Assembly (NCBI GenBank): GCA_003158895.1 | Contig: PMLO01000195.1 | Span: 703-7,405, forward strand | DNA length: 6,703 nucleotides | From: Propionibacteriaceae bacterium | GTDB taxonomy: Bacteria; Actinomycetota; Actinomycetes; Propionibacteriales; Propionibacteriaceae | Reading direction: 5' to 3' | Shown: piece by piece, positions 1-6,013 of the stretch | How the letters are laid out: each line of letters starts with the position of its first letter | Numbering within the stretch: the stretch's first letter is position 1 | The notes under the pieces: generated by a model | The model's input: the letters and a program-made list of their open reading frames with translations, nothing else | Databases searched by the model: none | What the model was told of the DNA's origin: nothing | Made by a program: the position numbers and the translations under genes

Positions 1-1
1 C

Positions 2-103
2 CTCCAGATCGCCCCGGCGATCTCCAAGGACGACTCCGCACTCGCCGCCCAGGACGAGTCCACCAAGGCGCTCATCTCGTACTACCGCGCGAACCGGACC
101 TGA
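2..103 (+). CDS. 3' end of an unrecognised protein (partial)
   Basis: This is an open frame entering from the left edge and ending at TGA 101-103. It encodes 33 residues ending in ALISYYRANRT. The frame has strong high-GC codon usage (nearly all third positions G or C), which supports it as real coding sequence. The tail is hydrophilic, with a charged stretch (SKDDSALAAQDESTK) that looks helical, and has no membrane segment. I do not recognise the family from so short a C-terminus. No convincing U-tailed terminator follows it. Confidence 0.6.
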   Translation, partial: LQIAPAISKDDSALAAQDESTKALISYYRANRT

Positions 104-188
104 TCGGAGCCCAGGGCACCCGCTGTCAGTGATCCTCCCTTGTGAAACCGGCGGCGCGCCGCACGAGCTCGGGGCGGGACCTGTCCGA

Positions 189-349
189 ACGAGAGTTGTG
201 GTCGTTCTCATGAGGGTCAGCCAGCGGTTGCGGGGTTCACCGAGACTTGTGGTCGTTCTCGGGCTCCCACCGGGCCTGTTTCCGACCACAACTCTCGTCG
301 AGCGTTGCCTGGCGCCGAGGACCCCTCTGAGAACGACCACAACTCCCGT
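189..349. repeat. Symmetric four-copy fold-back repeat
   Basis: Four copies of a motif near GAGAGTTGTGGTCGTTCTC are present. The core TTGTGGTCG lies at 196-204 and 247-255. Its complement CGACCACAA lies at 283-291 and 334-342. Spacing is 51 bp within each pair and the array is symmetric about 269. The outer arms (189-210 with 328-349) pair at 21 of 22 positions. The inner arms (241-255 with 283-297) pair at 14 of 15, and a further GC-rich pairing near 260-266/272-278 closes a small loop. The DNA between the copies pairs poorly apart from short patches such as 214-218/320-324. Copy 2 is itself an imperfect palindrome, with CGAGA at its left end and TCTCG at its right. The element could be a multi-site operator, a fold-back (MITE-like) repeat, or a structured RNA or terminator. 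Sequence alone does not decide between these. Confidence 0.85.
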
Positions 350-434
350 CGAATCTCTGCGCCTTCCTGAGCACTGCTCTTGCTGAGCCCGTGGCGCTAC
401 CGTTCCTTGCGCCGGCGCGGACCCGGCCACCACG

Positions 435-440
435 TACGCT
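435..440 (+). promoter_or_regulatory. Possible -10 element for a leaderless sanA transcript
   Basis: TACGCT fits the actinobacterial TANNNT -10 pattern. It sits 7 nt before the GTG at 448, the spacing expected if transcription begins at the start codon itself. No good -35 is visible (TTGCGC at 407-412 is too far upstream), and no Shine-Dalgarno site precedes 448. This is inference from spacing. Confidence 0.3.
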
Positions 441-447
441 GGCAGCC

Positions 448-1128
448 GTGAGCAGCGCCATCCCTTCCCCACGTCGCCGTGGACGCGTGCTCGGCCGTCT
501 GGCCGTGGCCGTCTGCGTCGTGGGCGTGCTCGGGTTCAGTCCGACCCTGTACGCGTGGGGCGCCGCGATGGGCCGCACGTACACGTCGGCGAGCGTCCCG
601 GTACGTGACGTCGCCCTGGTGTTCGGCGCCGAGGTGCTGCCGAACAAGACGCCGTCCAACTTCCTCAAGGCCAGGCTCGATATCGCGTACGAGCTGTGGC
701 AGACCGGGAAGGTGAAGGTCATCCTCGTATCCGGCGACAACGGCGACGTGCATTACAACGAGCCGGACGTCATGCGGAACTACCTCCTCGCCAAGGGGGT
801 GCCGGGCACGAAGGTGGTCGCGGACTACGCGGGCTTCGACACGTACGACTCGTGCGTACGGGCCGTACGCATCTTCGGCGTCACGAGCGCCACGCTCGTC
901 ACCCAGGGCTACCACCTGCCGCGGGCGCTTGCGACCTGTCGTACCGTCGGGCTCGACGCGGTGGGTGTGGGCGACGAGACCATGAAGTCGGCCAGCCCGG
1001 ACACGTGGAGCAACGGTGCGCTGCGCGAGATTCCGGCGGGCGTCAAGATGGCCTACGACCTGGTCTCACGGCGCCAGCCGATCCTCGGCGATCGCGAGAC
1101 CGCGATCGACACTGCCCTCGGCCGCTGA
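448..1128 (+). CDS. sanA: SanA/YdcF-family (DUF218) membrane-anchored protein
   Basis: The 226-residue product has a short basic N-terminus (SPRRRGR), one hydrophobic segment at about residues 17-36 that should anchor it in the membrane, and a DUF218 domain. Family landmarks visible in order are ALVFGAEV, an RLDIAYELWQTGK helix, VILVSGDNGD, YNEPDVMRNYL, DYAGFDTYDSCVRA and VTQGYHLPRAL. These match the SanA branch, whose Escherichia coli member is linked to envelope barrier function (vancomycin exclusion at high temperature). The biochemical activity is not established. I chose GTG 448 over GTG 391 because the 19 extra residues (MALPFLAPARTRPP...) look like translated non-coding DNA, and a possible -10 lies just before 448. 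The gene ends 77 nt before the protease gene, so co-transcription is possible. The family call is firm; the exact start is less so. Confidence 0.88.
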   Translation: MSSAIPSPRRRGRVLGRLAVAVCVVGVLGFSPTLYAWGAAMGRTYTSASVPVRDVALVFGAEVLPNKTPSNFLKARLDIAYELWQTGKVKVILVSGDNGDVHYNEPDVMRNYLLAKGVPGTKVVADYAGFDTYDSCVRAVRIFGVTSATLVTQGYHLPRALATCRTVGLDAVGVGDETMKSASPDTWSNGALREIPAGVKMAYDLVSRRQPILGDRETAIDTALGR

Positions 1129-1192
1129 CCTATTCGGCGGCTCGCCCCGGGTGGCGTCGCGTTCCGGGCGGCGATCGGGGATCATGTCGGCT

Positions 1193-1200
1193 GAGGAGGA
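1193..1200 (+). promoter_or_regulatory. Strong Shine-Dalgarno site of the M50 protease gene
   Basis: GAGGAGGA is near-perfectly complementary to the 16S rRNA tail. It sits 5 nt before ATG 1206 and 11 nt before ATG 1212, which favours the first start. Confidence 0.75.
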
Positions 1201-1205
1201 AATCC

Positions 1206-2378
1206 ATGATCATGCTCACGTCGCCGTCTGGCGAGCCGTTCACCGTGGCGCGCGTGGGCAAGGTAACGATCTCGATCGGTCAGTCGTGGCCGTACCTCCT
1301 CATCGCACTCCTCGTGATCCTGCTGGCCGATGGTTCCCTCACGCCTTCGGCGATCGGCCGGGGCGCGCAGACCGCGCTGCTGTGGTGGGGCTGCCTTGCG
1401 GCGGCGGTGGCGATCCACGAGGCCGGCCACATGCTCATGTCGTTGGCGCTGCGGGTCCCGGTCCACCCCATCGTGCTCGACGTCTGGGCCGGACACGTAC
1501 GGACGCGGATCAGGTACGGACCGGGCAAAGCGATGCTCGTGGCGATCGCCGGCCCGCTGGCGAACCTGATCACGGCGATCCTGTCGTACTACAACCGTGA
1601 CGTCGCCACCTGGTCGCTGACCGTGGTGCCGTTCATGGTGCTGAACCTCGGGATGTTCATCTACCACGTGCTCCCTGGCCTGCCGCAGGACGGTGGCCAG
1701 GTGGTGAGCGGCGTGGTGCGGTGGGTGACCCAGTCGGAGACGTCGGGCATGGAAGTCGGCGCGTGGGCGGGGCGGTTCGTCATCATCGCCGCCGCCGCGC
1801 TCTTCCTCGGCGTCCCGCTGGTGGTGAGCAAGCAGCTGCCGCGACCCGTCGACATGGTGTGGGTCTCGCTGGTCGTCGCCGTGCTGTGGCGCTCGACGAC
1901 CGAGGTGCTCCGGGTCGTACGGCGCCGCCACCTCACCGACCAGATCCTCACCCGAAACATCGCGCGACCCACCGAGACCGTGCCCCGGCACACCCGCCTC
2001 GACATCATCGACGCCACGTACAAGCGAGGCTCCGGCGTGCTCGTACTCGACGACAACGAAGAGCCGATCGGCGTGCTCGTCGTCGGCGCGGGCGGCCCAC
2101 GGCGCCGCGACGTCCTCACGGCCGGCGACGTGATGCTCCCGGCGCCCGGCCCCGGCTGGGTTCAGGAGGCGACCCTCGACGACGAGATCAGCGACCCGGC
2201 CGACATGCTGGTCACGTTGGCCTACCCGGTGATTGCGGTACGTACGGACGCGGGCCGGTACGGGCTCGTCTGGCGCGCCGATCTCGACAAGGAGATGTAC
2301 CGGCGGGGAAGCCTCTTCGGCCCTCGGCGAGCCCGCCTCGAACTGCAGGCAGCGGAACGTACGAGCTCGCAGCCCTGA
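1206..2378 (+). CDS. Site-2 protease family (M50) membrane metalloprotease with CBS-like tail
   Basis: This 390-residue polytopic protein is a predicted intramembrane zinc protease that would cut membrane-embedded substrates such as anti-sigma factors. The zinc-binding HExxH motif is HEAGH (residues 71-75), inside a membrane helix. The second motif is NLGMFIYHVLPGLPQDGG (147-164), with D162 as the likely third zinc ligand. Hydrophobic segments lie near 28-42, 57-80, 108-128, 136-156, 188-207 and 214-229. The soluble tail (about 254-368) resembles a degenerate CBS pair (DATYKRGSGVLVLDDNEEPIGVLV, then a VMLP motif and PVIAV...YGLVW), as in Rip3-type actinobacterial enzymes. ATG 1206 is preferred because GAGGAGGA (1193-1200) lies 5 nt upstream; ATG 1212 is a poorer alternative. 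The substrate cannot be told from context. Two residues in the second motif depart from the usual FNLLPxxPLDGG form: His154 replaces Asn and Gln161 replaces Leu. Confidence 0.9.
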   Translation: MIMLTSPSGEPFTVARVGKVTISIGQSWPYLLIALLVILLADGSLTPSAIGRGAQTALLWWGCLAAAVAIHEAGHMLMSLALRVPVHPIVLDVWAGHVRTRIRYGPGKAMLVAIAGPLANLITAILSYYNRDVATWSLTVVPFMVLNLGMFIYHVLPGLPQDGGQVVSGVVRWVTQSETSGMEVGAWAGRFVIIAAAALFLGVPLVVSKQLPRPVDMVWVSLVVAVLWRSTTEVLRVVRRRHLTDQILTRNIARPTETVPRHTRLDIIDATYKRGSGVLVLDDNEEPIGVLVVGAGGPRRRDVLTAGDVMLPAPGPGWVQEATLDDEISDPADMLVTLAYPVIAVRTDAGRYGLVWRADLDKEMYRRGSLFGPRRARLELQAAERTSSQP

Positions 2379-2389
2379 TCGCCGCCCGC

Positions 2390-2395
2390 TATGCT
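2390..2395 (+). promoter_or_regulatory. Possible -10 element of the tRNA-Gly promoter
   Basis: TATGCT is an excellent match to the TANNNT -10 consensus and lies 23 nt before the mature tRNA 5' end, leaving room for a short 5' leader removed by RNase P. The -35 region about 17 nt upstream (around 2367-2372) is poor and falls inside the last codons of the protease gene. The tRNA might instead be read through from that gene. Confidence 0.4.
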
Positions 2396-2418
2396 GGTCC
2401 CCGCTCGGCCACGGCCGC

Positions 2419-2492
2419 GCGGGCGTAGTTCAATGGCAGAACATCAGCTTCCCAAGCTGACAGTGCGGGTTCGATTCCCGTCGCCCGCTCCA
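2419..2492 (+). tRNA. tRNA-Gly, anticodon CCC
   Basis: The 74-nt cloverleaf is complete. The acceptor arms are GCGGGCG and CGCCCGC, followed by discriminator T and encoded CCA. The D arm is GTTC-AATGGCA-GAAC. The anticodon stem TCAGC/GCTGA encloses loop TTCCCAA, with anticodon CCC at 2451-2453. The T arm carries the TTCGATT loop. It decodes GGG glycine codons. The sequence closely resembles the bacterial CCC glycine tRNA, as in Escherichia coli glyU. It lies 40 nt after the protease gene and converges on the clc gene. No duplicate of its 3' end, integrase or other sign of island integration appears in the window. Confidence 0.97.
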
Positions 2493-2660
2493 ACTCTCCG
2501 TCTCCCTCTCTGCGACTGACGCCGCAGGTGCCGCGATGGTCGCGCGGGAACGCCGGTCATGCCGGCAGACATGCAAAATCTGGCCGCTGTGGGCGATACG
2601 CCGCCGGACGCGTCGCTCAGCGGTCCATTGCCTGTCGGACGGTACGACGACGCGATCCGA

Positions 2661-4055
2661 TCAGTGGCTCAGCGGTGACTGGGCGGGGAGGCGCGAGGAG
2701 TAGATGGAGTAGCCGTCGAGGTGGCGGGTCACCAGGGTGGCCAACATGGTGGCGATGACCATCGGGACGATGAGGCTGTCGGCGGTGTGGGTGAGCTCGA
2801 TGACCAGTGCGAGTGCTGCGAGCGGCGTCTGCATCGCGGCGCCGATCATCGCGGTCGCGCCGATCAGGGCGTAGCTGCCGATCGGTTGGCCGGGTACGAG
2901 GAGCGACCACGCGGCGCCGAGCGCCGCACCGACAGCCGCACCGCTCGCGAGCGTCGGCGTGAACAGGCCGCCGGTCGCGCCGCTTCCGAGGCAGAGCGCG
3001 GTGACCACGGGCTTGAGCACGCCGACCATGACCGCCACGACGATCGTGAAACCGGCCGTCATCACGAATGCCTGCTGCGCGATGTCCTGGCCGTTGCCGA
3101 GGAGCTGGGGGTACGCGATCGCGAGCACGCCCAGGACAGCGAACGCGACGGCCGGGCCGATCAGCAGCCAGCGTCCCTTGAGCTGGTGGTGCGAGACCCA
3201 ACCGATCAACCGGACGTACCCCGCTGCGAACACGCCGATCAACGGACCGGCGACCAGCGCGAAGAAGATGTGCGACATGTTCACCGGGTAGGACGGTACG
3301 TCGCTGTACGTGGGCCGGATCGGCAGATAGATCCACGCCACCACCGTGGCGATGCCCGAGGTCGCGAGGGCGGGGAGGATCGCGGGCAGCGCCAGGCTCC
3401 CGTACAGCAGCTCGGCGGTGATCAGCGCCCCGCCCAGGGGCACGTTGTAGACCGCGCCCATGCCTGCGCCGGCGCCGCACGCGACCAGGAGCCGTCGCTG
3501 TCCCACCGAGAGCCCGGCCCACTGCGCGAACATGCTCGCCGCCGCCGCGCCGAGCAGCTTCGGGGCTGCCTCGCGGCCGAGCGACGCGCCCGCCCCGATG
3601 ACGACCTCGGAGAGGACGGACGTGCCCAGGCTGCGACGGAACGACAGCAGCGCATGACCGGTCCAGATCTGGTCGTCGACGTCCGTGCTGCCCCAGCGGA
3701 TGACCCTGCGCAGCAGGAACCACCCGACCCCTCCCACGAGGCCGCCGAGCACGAGGACGACGATGCGACGTACGGGCGTGGCGCGCTCCACCGAGACCAG
3801 GAAGCCGGCTGACTGGTCGCCGAACGCGAGCGTCTCGACGCCCTTAAGCAGCGCCATCATCGCGACGCCCAGCAGCCCGGCCGCGACACCCGTGGCCACC
3901 ACGAGGAGCCAGAACCGTACGGTCAGCGGGGCGTCACCGTCGCTCACCGCGTTGGGCTGCTCCGTCGCTCCGCGGGCCGACGGCAGCCTCCGCTTGATCA
4001 GTGGGGCGGGGGTGCGGACGCGGTCCAGCGGCGACCGCTCGGGTTCGTCCGCCAT
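2661..4055 (-). CDS. CLC-family chloride channel/transporter with altered filter motifs
   Basis: The 464-residue multi-pass protein matches the CLC fold from end to end. Landmarks are GASLGREAAPKLLG (gating glutamate E162, where the usual form is GREGP), GAGAGMGAVYNVPLGGALITAELL, GSGATGGLFTP (F365), and a C-terminal SIYSSRL whose Y452 matches the chloride-coordinating tyrosine. The first filter motif GSGIP appears as GSTDV (122-126), keeping the serine. The internal proton-path glutamate (E203 in E. coli ClcA) aligns with Leu216, directly after E215. This suggests passive chloride conduction rather than chloride/proton exchange, but that is inference. No C-terminal CBS domains are present. 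Start 4055 (MADEPERS) is chosen over ATG 4070 because GGAGGG sits 4 nt upstream of it, within the longer frame. The gene is transcribed divergently from the ABC exporter and converges on the tRNA. Confidence 0.92.
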   Translation of the reverse strand: MADEPERSPLDRVRTPAPLIKRRLPSARGATEQPNAVSDGDAPLTVRFWLLVVATGVAAGLLGVAMMALLKGVETLAFGDQSAGFLVSVERATPVRRIVVLVLGGLVGGVGWFLLRRVIRWGSTDVDDQIWTGHALLSFRRSLGTSVLSEVVIGAGASLGREAAPKLLGAAAASMFAQWAGLSVGQRRLLVACGAGAGMGAVYNVPLGGALITAELLYGSLALPAILPALATSGIATVVAWIYLPIRPTYSDVPSYPVNMSHIFFALVAGPLIGVFAAGYVRLIGWVSHHQLKGRWLLIGPAVAFAVLGVLAIAYPQLLGNGQDIAQQAFVMTAGFTIVVAVMVGVLKPVVTALCLGSGATGGLFTPTLASGAAVGAALGAAWSLLVPGQPIGSYALIGATAMIGAAMQTPLAALALVIELTHTADSLIVPMVIATMLATLVTRHLDGYSIYSSRLPAQSPLSH

Positions 4056-4059
4056 CCGT

Positions 4060-4065
4060 CCCTCC
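4060..4065 (-). promoter_or_regulatory. Shine-Dalgarno site that decides the clc start
   Basis: On the minus strand GGAGGG lies 4 nt before ATG 4055. It overlaps codons 2-4 of the alternative upstream start at 4070, so initiation at 4055 is favoured. Confidence 0.6.
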
Positions 4066-4086
4066 AGCATCCGTCCAGGTGTGTCG

Positions 4087-4092
4087 ACCGTA
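4087..4092 (-). promoter_or_regulatory. Possible -10 element of the clc promoter
   Basis: On the minus strand this reads TACGGT, a TANNNT match 31 nt upstream of ATG 4055, in the divergent intergenic region. The -35 position holds no clear TTGACA-like hexamer. Tentative. Confidence 0.22.
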
Positions 4093-4149
4093 TCCGCCTC
4101 GGAAACTGTTTCGTCCTCAGTCGCCTGCGCAGCCCGACACTACCCGGCG

Positions 4150-4155
4150 TAGGTT
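4150..4155 (+). promoter_or_regulatory. Possible -10 element of the ABC exporter operon
   Basis: TAGGTT matches the TANNNT -10 pattern. It would place transcription start near 4162, giving a leader of about 30 nt that contains the GGAG ribosome site at 4182-4185. No convincing -35 is seen. Confidence 0.28.
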
Positions 4156-4181
4156 CGTGCCCGGTGACCTGTGACGACGAT

Positions 4182-4185
4182 GGAG
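4182..4185 (+). promoter_or_regulatory. Shine-Dalgarno site that decides the ABC ATPase start
   Basis: GGAG lies 6 nt before GTG 4192. The competing in-frame starts are GTG 4171, with only GGTG closely upstream, and ATG 4180, with no good site at proper distance. Hence 4192 is preferred, though ATG 4180 is not excluded. Confidence 0.45.
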
Positions 4186-4191
4186 ACGAGT

Positions 4192-5151
4192 GTGGCTCTC
4201 GGCCAGAAGTCCGGCCCCGCGCTGGCGGCGTACGGTCTCGGCAAGCGCTTCGGCGACCGGGTTGCCTGTGAGGACGTGTCGTTCGAGATCGGCTACGGCG
4301 AAGTGTTCGGGTTTTTGGGGCCGAACGGGGCGGGAAAGACCACGACCGTCCGTACGTTGTCGACGCTGATCGCACCCACGTCCGGCTCGGCAACCGTCGC
4401 CGGGATCCCGTTGACCCCCGAGAACCATACGGAGATCCGGCAGCGCATCTCGGTGATGCCGGAGTCGCCGGGCCTCTACCCGCGGCTGACAGTCGCGGAG
4501 AACCTCGAGTGCTTCGCCGGCCTGTACGCGCTGGCGAATCCCCGGCAACGGGTGGATCGTGTGTTGGCTGCGGTCGATCTCGCCGATCGTGCCGACGATC
4601 CGTGCGGGAAGCTGTCCAAAGGACTGCGCCAGCGGGTGAGCCTCGCGCGGGCGCTGCTCAACGAGGACGCCGACGTGGTCTTCCTCGACGAGCCGACCTC
4701 TGGTCTGGATCCGCTGGCGTCGAGGGAGGTCCACGACCTCATCGACGGGCTCCGGCAGCGCGGGGTCACGGTCTTTCTCACGACACACCGTCTCGACGAG
4801 GCGGAACGCCTGTGCGACCGGGTCGCGCTCCTGAACACGAGGCTTCGCGCGGTGGGGCGACCGGACGAGCTCCGGCAGCTCATGTTCGCGTCCACCCTCA
4901 CCGTGCGGACCCTGGCACCCCTCGCCGAACCTGGGCCGCTGTTCGGCGGCCTTCCCGCGCTCGAGAGCTGGCGCGTGGACGCCGATGGGACGTACCAGCT
5001 CAGCGTTTCCGATGTGAACATCGCAGCGCCCGCCGTGACCCGCGCGCTGGCCGCCTCGGGTGCCGACGTGCTGTCCATCGGTGAGTCGCAGCACTCGCTC
5101 GAGGATGTGTACGTGCAGCTGATCGGCGACGACGAGCGGGCGGATGAGTGA
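4192..5151 (+). CDS. ABC-2 type exporter, ATP-binding protein
   Basis: The 319-residue cytoplasmic ATPase would power the adjacent permease. Visible motifs, numbered from GTG 4192, are Walker A GPNGAGKT (43-50), a Q-loop region MPESPGLYPRLT in which Glu91 occupies the usual Gln position, signature LSKGLRQR (141-148) instead of LSGGQ, Walker B VVFLDEP (162-168), D-loop SGLD and switch histidine H199. The LSKG signature and the long C-terminal extension (about residues 220-319, ending near SLEDVYVQLIG) are typical of the NatA/drug-exporter branch, which pairs with ABC-2 permeases. The stop codon overlaps the permease start by one base, giving translational coupling. The substrate is unknown: antibiotics, lipids and ions are all exported by relatives, and no resistance or biosynthesis gene nearby narrows it. 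The family call is firm; the start is uncertain by up to seven codons. Confidence 0.92.
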   Translation: MALGQKSGPALAAYGLGKRFGDRVACEDVSFEIGYGEVFGFLGPNGAGKTTTVRTLSTLIAPTSGSATVAGIPLTPENHTEIRQRISVMPESPGLYPRLTVAENLECFAGLYALANPRQRVDRVLAAVDLADRADDPCGKLSKGLRQRVSLARALLNEDADVVFLDEPTSGLDPLASREVHDLIDGLRQRGVTVFLTTHRLDEAERLCDRVALLNTRLRAVGRPDELRQLMFASTLTVRTLAPLAEPGPLFGGLPALESWRVDADGTYQLSVSDVNIAAPAVTRALAASGADVLSIGESQHSLEDVYVQLIGDDERADE

Positions 5152-5870
5152 TGAGCGCTTCGACGACCCGCGTACGGGCCATCTACCTCAAGGAGTTCCG
5201 CGAGTACCGGAGGAACTGGTCCATCGTGTCGACGATGGCGGCGGTCCCGTTGGGCATCGTCGTGTTCCCGTTGATCCTCGTGATCGCGCTCCCCGCCTCG
5301 GCGGCGGACAGCCTCGGCGGGGACCCGCTGGTGATCCTGCTGGGTATCCCGGCCATCGTCCCGTCGATCGTGGCCGCGTACGCGATCGTGGGGGAGCGCG
5401 TCCAGGGGACGCTGGAGCCGCTGCTCACGACCGCGATCAGCAGTGCGGAGCTGGTCGTGGCCAAGGGTTTGGCGGCGCTGGTCCCGTCGCTCGCGATCTC
5501 GTACGGGATGTACATGGTCTTCGTCGTCGTGACCGAGCTGTTCGCGCAGCCGCTCGTAGCGTCGGCGGTCCTCCAGTGGCCCTACGTGCTCGCTCAGCTC
5601 GCGTTCACACCGTTGCTCGCCGTCCTGTCGATCTGGATCGGCTTCGCGATCTCAGCGCGCGTCAGCGACATCCGCGTGGCACAACAGATGGGCGCCCTCT
5701 CGAGTCTGCCGATGCTCCTCGTGGCGTACCTCATCTCGTTCGGCGTGATCCACATGACCCTCGCGCTGGCTCTGGCCATCGCGGCAGTACTTGTTGTTCT
5801 CGATGGATGGGGGTGGCGGGTCGTGGCCGCCGCCTTCGACCGCGAGCGGCTCATCACTGCGACGAAGTAG
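5151..5870 (+). CDS. ABC-2 type exporter, permease protein
   Basis: The 239-residue integral membrane protein is the partner of the preceding ATPase. The N-terminus RAIYLKEFREYRRNW is the cytoplasmic helix usual in ABC-2 permeases. Segments near 26-48, 60-78, 108-128, 138-165, 178-197 and 199-219 are hydrophobic, consistent with six membrane spans. The family motif GERVQGTLEPLLTTAISSAE, followed by VVAKG, lies after the second span and is characteristic (compare ERERGTLEPLLATPVS). The start ATG 5151 overlaps the upstream TGA as TGATG. A GTG at 5148 (a 4-base GTGA overlap) is an equally plausible start, adding one residue. The complex probably forms from two copies of each subunit. A hairpin 20 nt past the stop closes the operon. 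Confidence 0.9.
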   Translation: MSASTTRVRAIYLKEFREYRRNWSIVSTMAAVPLGIVVFPLILVIALPASAADSLGGDPLVILLGIPAIVPSIVAAYAIVGERVQGTLEPLLTTAISSAELVVAKGLAALVPSLAISYGMYMVFVVVTELFAQPLVASAVLQWPYVLAQLAFTPLLAVLSIWIGFAISARVSDIRVAQQMGALSSLPMLLVAYLISFGVIHMTLALALAIAAVLVVLDGWGWRVVAAAFDRERLITATK

Positions 5871-5889
5871 AAGGGGCCGCGGGACCTGA

Positions 5890-5914
5890 CGGGCGTCGCC
5901 GTACCGGACGCCCG
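5890..5914 (+). terminator. GC-rich hairpin terminator after the ABC operon
   Basis: CGGGCGTC (5890-5897) pairs perfectly with GACGCCCG (5907-5914) around a 9-nt loop. It starts 20 nt past the permease stop. No T-run follows, which is common for actinobacterial terminators, so it may be a weak or factor-assisted site. Confidence 0.5.
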
Positions 5915-6013
5915 CACCCCGGTATGACCTGGCTGGCGTGAGCGCGGCATGGTTGAGTGCAATGGCGGGTGTGAGATTCGGCCCCACAATCGATATGACC
6001 GAGAGGATCAGGC

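Larger units (their letters stand above)
104..447. other. Gene-free intergenic stretch with a structured repeat
   Basis: I see no credible gene in these 344 bases. The one plus-strand open frame (129-386) translates the repeated DNA motif into low-complexity runs (VVVVL, TTTLV, TTTTPV) and looks spurious. The stretch contains a 12-bp perfect palindrome at 151-162 (GCGGCGCGCCGC), the four-copy fold-back repeat at 189-349, and a possible -10 element just before the next gene at 435-440. Short words with lower GC (TTGTGG, CCACAAC) set the repeat apart from the flanking DNA. Confidence 0.7.

Noticed and set aside
129..386. 85-codon plus-strand open frame in the intergenic region
   Set aside because: It is built mostly of the translated repeat (VVVVL, TTTLV, TTTTPV), has no ribosome site, and ends before any gene-like content. 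The DNA symmetry explains it better than coding does.
1143..1170. Possible terminator hairpin between sanA and the protease gene
   Set aside because: The pairing needs a bulged base and a ~13-nt loop, with no T-run, so it is too weak to argue that the two genes are separately transcribed.
696..1205. Long upstream extension of the protease frame (170 extra codons)
   Set aside because: It overlaps sanA in another frame, reads as Arg/Gly-rich shadow sequence, and a very strong ribosome site immediately precedes ATG 1206.
2552..2566. GCCGG-TCATG-CCGGC hairpin between the tRNA and clc as a bidirectional terminator
   Set aside because: It has only 5 bp and no T-run on either strand, lies 60-95 nt from both gene ends, and is easily expected by chance at this GC content.
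2419..2660. Integration site for a mobile element at the tRNA-Gly 3' end
   Set aside because: No integrase, no second copy of the tRNA 3' end and no composition shift appear in the window.
2615..2676. Direct repeat GCTCAGCGGT (2615-2624 and 2667-2676) as an attachment site or duplication
   Set aside because: It is ten bases only, with no flanking similarity, and one copy lies inside the clc coding end. Probably chance.
2721..3812. 363-codon plus-strand open frame opposite the clc gene
   Set aside because: Its composition (Arg, Asp, Glu, His-rich, no fold signal) is the typical antisense shadow of a GC-rich membrane-protein gene, and the minus strand carries unmistakable CLC motifs.
4117..5094. 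325-codon minus-strand open frame opposite the ABC ATPase
   Set aside because: It is an antisense shadow; the plus strand has all the ABC ATPase motifs.
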